Shown here: one piece after another, positions 60,458-64,000 of the stretch | Layout of the letters: the number at the start of each line of letters is the position of its first letter | How positions within the stretch are numbered: position 1 is the stretch's first letter | DNA from: an uncultured Bryobacterales bacterium | GTDB lineage: Bacteria; Acidobacteriota; Terriglobia; Bryobacterales; UBA6623 | Assembly (NCBI GenBank): GCA_951813605.1 | Contig: OX638379.1 | Span: forward strand, 4,228,062-4,292,061 | Length of the DNA: 64,000 nt | Direction: 5' to 3' | Notes under the pieces: model-generated | What the model saw: the letters and a program-made list of their open reading frames with translations, nothing else | What the model was told of the DNA's origin: nothing | Databases searched by the model: none | Position numbers and translations under genes: made by a program

Positions 60458-62177
60458 CCCGGATTTCTCACGAGGGGTAGGGTATAAGGCCGTGTCTTGT
60501 GGTATAATTGGTTTATTATGAACAACTTACCACGTAGCAGAACGACGGCCTTATGACGACAGAGTGTAGCACAGCACGCTTGGAGTTCGCAGGCTTGCGA
60601 AGGCAGCGTGTAGTCGGGCGGTTTGACGGCGGGGAACTGGGGTCGGATGGCGGCGGGCTGCTGCTGCGCGAGCTGGCCCTGCGGACGGGGCTGTTCCGGC
60701 GGTTGAGTGCGTGTTTCCGGGATCACCGCGACCCGCGACGGACGCAGCATGCGCTGGAAGTGCTGCTGGCAGCGCGCGTGCTGGGGCTGGCGCTGGGCTA
60801 TGAGGATTTGAACGATCACGACACGTTGCGCCAGAGCAGGCTGTGGTCGCTGCTGTGCGGAGCGGCGGGCCGCGGGCGGCGCCGGGCGAGCTGGGAGGGC
60901 TGGCCGCCGGGCAAGAGCACGCTGAATCGCCTGGAGCTGACGGGGGCGGCGCTGGGTCCCGGGGAACGCTGCAAGAAGATCGTGGCCGACACCGCGCGGC
61001 TGGACGCCCTGCTGGTGGACCTGTTCCTGGACTGGCACGGCGCGCAGCCGGGGCGCATCGTGCTGGACGTGGACGCGACGGATGACCCGCTGCATGGCCG
61101 GCAGGAAGGCCGCTTCTTCCATGGGTACTGCCGCAGCTACTGTTACTTGCCGCTGTACATCTTCTGCGGCCAGCAGCTGCTGGGGGCGCGCCTGCGGACG
61201 GCGGACCGCGACGCGGCGGAGGGCACGGTGCAGGAGCTGGAACGCATCGCGGGGCGCATCCGGGAGCGCTGGCCGGGGGTGGAGATCCGGCTGCGCGGGG
61301 ACAGCGGGTTCTGCCGCGAGGAATTGCTGGCTTGGTGCGAGGCGCAGGGAGTGGAGCATGTGCTGGGAATCGCGCAGAATGCGCGCTTGAAGCGGAGCCT
61401 GGCCCCGGCGATGGAGCGCGCCCGGCAGGCATGCGAGCGGACGGGGCAGGCGGCGCGGGTGTTCCAGGACTTCCGCTACCGGACGCTGGACAGCTGGAGC
61501 CGCGAGCGGCGCCTGATCGGCAAGGCAGAGCATTTGCCGCGGGGGGCCAGCCCGCGTTTCGTGGTGACGTCGCTGGGGGCCGGGCGGATGGCGGCGCGCA
61601 CGCTGTACGAGCAGGTGTACTGCGCGCGGGGCGATATGGAGAACCGCATCAAGGAACAGCAGCTGGCGCTGTTCGCGGATCGCACCTCGGCGCACACCAT
61701 GCGGGCCAACCAGCTGCGCCTGTATTTCGCCTCGTTCGCTTACGCGCTGCTGGAGTTGCTGCGGCGCCGGGGCCTGCGGGGCACGCGGCTGGCGCGGGCG
61801 CAATGCGGCACGATCCGCCTGAAGCTGCTCAAGATCGGCGTGCGGATCCGGGTCAGCGTGCGGGCCGTGCGGCTGTCGTTTGACGAGGGCTTCCCGGAAG
61901 CGGGCCTCTTCGGGCAGGTGCTGGCCCGTCTCCAGAGCCTGCCCCTGCGCTGCTAGCCGCGGCACTCCAGCCATCGTCTCGAGCCCCGTCGGAGGTCAGC
62001 GGGACCACTGCGTCGGCGGGGCGCGTGGCAAGACAAAACGGACCCCGGCAACCGCGGATCTGGCGACCCTTGCCCGGCCTCTGCCCGGATCCAGCACGCC
62101 ACGCAACATTGCCAGGCTATCCATCCACCCCAAATGGACAAAACGCCTCCAAATCTAAAACTCTTGAGAAGGTCGGG
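60458..62177 (+). mobile_element. IS1380-family insertion sequence
   Basis: 1,720 bp. Left end CCCGGATTTCTCACGAG; right end, reverse complement, CCCGACCTTCTCAAGAG (13 of 17 identical). A 4-bp target duplication CTAA lies at 60,454-60,457 and 62,178-62,181, the size usual for IS1380. It carries one transposase gene and about 220 bp after it. It interrupts the K+ channel gene. Confidence 0.85.
60553..61956 (+). CDS. IS1380-family transposase
   Basis: A 467-aa DDE transposase. LDVDATDDPLHGRQEGRFFHGY near residue 176, RLRGDSGFCREELL near 246, and DMENRIKEQQLALFADRTS near 360 give the D, D, E pattern of IS1380 enzymes. The ATG is close to the left IS end behind a TATAAT-like element. No frameshift or truncation; it may be active. 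Confidence 0.92.
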   Translation: MTTECSTARLEFAGLRRQRVVGRFDGGELGSDGGGLLLRELALRTGLFRRLSACFRDHRDPRRTQHALEVLLAARVLGLALGYEDLNDHDTLRQSRLWSLLCGAAGRGRRRASWEGWPPGKSTLNRLELTGAALGPGERCKKIVADTARLDALLVDLFLDWHGAQPGRIVLDVDATDDPLHGRQEGRFFHGYCRSYCYLPLYIFCGQQLLGARLRTADRDAAEGTVQELERIAGRIRERWPGVEIRLRGDSGFCREELLAWCEAQGVEHVLGIAQNARLKRSLAPAMERARQACERTGQAARVFQDFRYRTLDSWSRERRLIGKAEHLPRGASPRFVVTSLGAGRMAARTLYEQVYCARGDMENRIKEQQLALFADRTSAHTMRANQLRLYFASFAYALLELLRRRGLRGTRLARAQCGTIRLKLLKIGVRIRVSVRAVRLSFDEGFPEAGLFGQVLARLQSLPLRC

Positions 62178-63007
62178 CTAAAGGCCACCAACGCACACCA
62201 GCAGCACACGATCGACTTGATGAACCAATTCGATCGAATTATCTGCGCTCTATTCGCTTCCCGATTCTTCTGGGAACTCTACCGCGCGCCGATTAGACGC
62301 AAGTTTCTCCGTTGGGGATGGCTCGATCTGGTTGCAGCGACCCCGGAGATCGAATACCTGCGGGGTCTTCGACTCGCTCGGATCGTGATTTTGGTCAGGC
62401 TGCTGCGCAGCACAGCAAGCGCCGCGCACGAACTCGCGGCAATCCTAAAGTTGGATAGGGCCTACACCGTCATGACGGCTACATTCGCCATCGGCATCGC
62501 GTCAATGCTTGGAGCTGCCTTCGTATTGCTCGGGGTAGAGGCGCACGCCCCAGGCTCGAACATCAATACAGCGGGAGACGCATTGTGGTGGTCACTGGTC
62601 ACCATCACTTCGGTGGGATACGGCGACTACTTTCCGGTTACAACGGTCGGTCGCATAGTGGCGGGCTGGCTGATGGTCGTGGGATTGGGACTGGTAGGCA
62701 GCACGACCGGACTCATTGCCAGCTGGATAGGCGGCGACAGGCGTCGTCTCGGAAAGTCGGACTGACCGGCTGAGACCGTGAGACAGCGGCCGCATCGCGG
62801 GCGGGCGGTCCCACCACAGGCAACGCCTCCGACGCAACTGCAGGCATCCCCGGTGCACCCGATAGTCGAGTTACTTGGGAAGTGCCTGACCGAAGACTCT
62901 GCAGCAAGTCAATGACTTGCCTGTCGTCTCGCGGAAGGCATCAAGGGGATTTCACGGACCTAGCGCGACTCGGGACACGCAGCTAGAGCGGCTTTCCCGT
63001 CTGGCGG

Positions 63008-64000
63008 CTAGAGATCCGCGAGAGCGGGATTCTGCTCGGCCCACTCCATGAAATCGTCGACCGAATAGAATGTCTCGTGCTTGTAGAGCCTGCCGCCGTC
63101 CTCGATCGGATGAGACCAGTCATAGGACCACGAATCCCCGGTTCGCTCCATCCATCCCGCAAGTTCGGACTCCAGTTCGGCACGGATTCCCGCGGAGGCA
63201 GGATCGTCGGCCAGATTCTTCAGCTCGTACGGGTCCGCCTCTAGGTCGTAAAGCACCCACGGCGCATCTTGGGTGCGGGCATACATGTAGCGGGATGTGC
63301 GGATTCCTCGCCAGCCGCTCTCTACGCCGCCGGCACGGAACGGGCCGAAGATCTGGAAGTAGGCTGAGTCCGGTCCGGGGTCGGACTCGCCGAGGACAAC
63401 GGCGGAGAGATCCGTTCCCTGCATTCCGGCCGGAACGCCAAGCCCGCACAGCGACAGGAGCGTTGGAGCGATATCGACATGCGAGAACAGGGCTTCGGTT
63501 TCTCGACCGGACGGACCGCGCGGATGGCGCACGATGCCGGGCACCCGGATCGACTCCTCCCAAGGCTTCCGCTTGAGCCGGGCACCGTGCGAGCCCAGCA
63601 TGTCGCCGTGGTCGGAGGACACGATCACGATCGTGCTGTCGCGAAGCCCGAGGTCTTCGAGTTCGCCAAGTATCCGTCCGACCTGGTCGTCCACGGCCGT
63701 GACCATGGCGTAGTACGCGGCAATCTCTTTCCGTCCGGGAGTCTTGACATAAGGGTTCGGCTCGAGGTCCCTGTCCGAGTCGTCACCGGCAAAGTTCGGA
63801 CGCAAGGTGACGGTCTCGGGATCGTACATCTCCATGTACTCGTCCGGAGCCAGATAAGGATCGTGGGGCGGTCCCATCTGTACCGTCAGCAAGAACGGGC
63901 GCGGGTCGTCTCGGGCTTGGCGAAGGAATTCGATCCCGATATCCGTCCAAGCCTCGGCTTCGAAGGACTTGATCGGTATCGGGTCGGGTTCGTCACGGAA
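63008..64000 (-). CDS. Sulfatase, partial at right edge
   Basis: An open frame from the right edge. FLLTVQMGPPHDPYLAPDEY, then TIVIVSSDHGDMLGSHG near 63,600 and KRKPWEESIRVPGIV are typical sulfatase C-terminal half motifs. The N-terminal part with the formylglycine site lies outside the window. Second sulfatase in this locus. Between 62,766 and 63,007 nothing was recognised. Confidence 0.85.
   Translation of the reverse strand, partial: FRDEPDPIPIKSFEAEAWTDIGIEFLRQARDDPRPFLLTVQMGPPHDPYLAPDEYMEMYDPETVTLRPNFAGDDSDRDLEPNPYVKTPGRKEIAAYYAMVTAVDDQVGRILGELEDLGLRDSTIVIVSSDHGDMLGSHGARLKRKPWEESIRVPGIVRHPRGPSGRETEALFSHVDIAPTLLSLCGLGVPAGMQGTDLSAVVLGESDPGPDSAYFQIFGPFRAGGVESGWRGIRTSRYMYARTQDAPWVLYDLEADPYELKNLADDPASAGIRAELESELAGWMERTGDSWSYDWSHPIEDGGRLYKHETFYSVDDFMEWAEQNPALADL

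Larger units (their letters stand above)
60343..62765 (+). pseudogene. Potassium channel gene split by an IS element
   Basis: Before the IS: TTG start and RFTASGLILEALFAVLALAS, the first membrane segment. After the IS: IDLMNQFDRIICALFASRFF, then KFLRWGWLDLVAATPEI, RLARIVILVRLLRSTAS and the selectivity filter TITSVGYGDYFPVT near 62,600-62,640. Removing the IS and one CTAA copy gives one continuous frame through GCG CTA AAG GCC. The intact gene would code a six-segment voltage-gated-type K+ channel of about 230 residues. Confidence 0.85.

Overview
The window is a large tailed-phage prophage (left edge to about 42.55 kb) followed by about 21 kb of bacterial chromosome. The chromosomal side carries yceD-rpmF-plsX, purA, queG, secreted sulfatases, a tannase-family esterase, a glucarate dehydratase-like enolase-superfamily enzyme and a radical SAM protein of the tetraether synthase (Tes)/MJ0619-like group. 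High GC, that gene mix and the Tes-like protein would fit an Acidobacteriota-like soil or marine bacterium, but no 16S or other decisive marker is present, so the host assignment is low confidence.

Prophage layout, left to right: a CoiA-like nuclease gene on the minus strand runs off the left edge. Then come an HK97-type packaging and head module (terS, terL, portal fused to a MuF domain, prohead protease, capsid, connectors; 0.8-8.3 kb), a siphovirus tail module (tail tube, G/GT chaperone, 1155-aa tape measure, tail tip proteins; 8.5-16.9 kb) and a lysis module (membrane protein, TM/coiled-coil protein, M15 endolysin, 3TM holin; 17-18.5 kb). A 14-kb mosaic cargo region follows (18.5-32.4 kb), then a divergent CI-like repressor/Cro-like switch with palindromic operators (32.5-33.5 kb), an early recombination and replication module (Erf annealing protein, PD-(D/E)XK nuclease, ParB-like protein, DEAD-like helicase, primase-like protein; 34.7-41.1 kb), an excisionase-like HTH protein and a tyrosine integrase. 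The integrase abuts the 3' end of tRNA-Leu(UAA), the likely attB. No left tRNA repeat is visible, so attL probably lies outside the window.

Two signals stand out. First, seven structural or lysis genes are preceded by one shared box, about GGGGTCCGTGATAGYGT; in six of the seven the start codon lies only 6-7 nt after the TANNGT element, which predicts leaderless late mRNAs from a phage promoter family. Second, the cargo region is built on repeated scraps. Three 3'-terminal stubs of a repressor gene (at 26.5, 31.35 and 32.44 kb) border cargo blocks, including a two-gene TIR-like plus multi-TM module that looks like an anti-phage system. Fragments of an HNH nuclease gene, a 42-aa peptide gene, a phage endonuclease and hicAB are scattered between them. 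Other cargo includes two hicAB-type toxin-antitoxin loci plus a third with a broken toxin, a TIGR04255 three-gene cassette, HEPN-like proteins, a patatin lipase, a DUF4760 protein, a lipoprotein and several small membrane proteins.

In the chromosomal part, an IS1380-family element (60,458-62,177) sits inside a potassium channel gene with a 4-bp target duplication; removing it restores a continuous channel frame. A DUF4236-TPR gene carries a one-base frameshift. The right edge cuts a second sulfatase gene.
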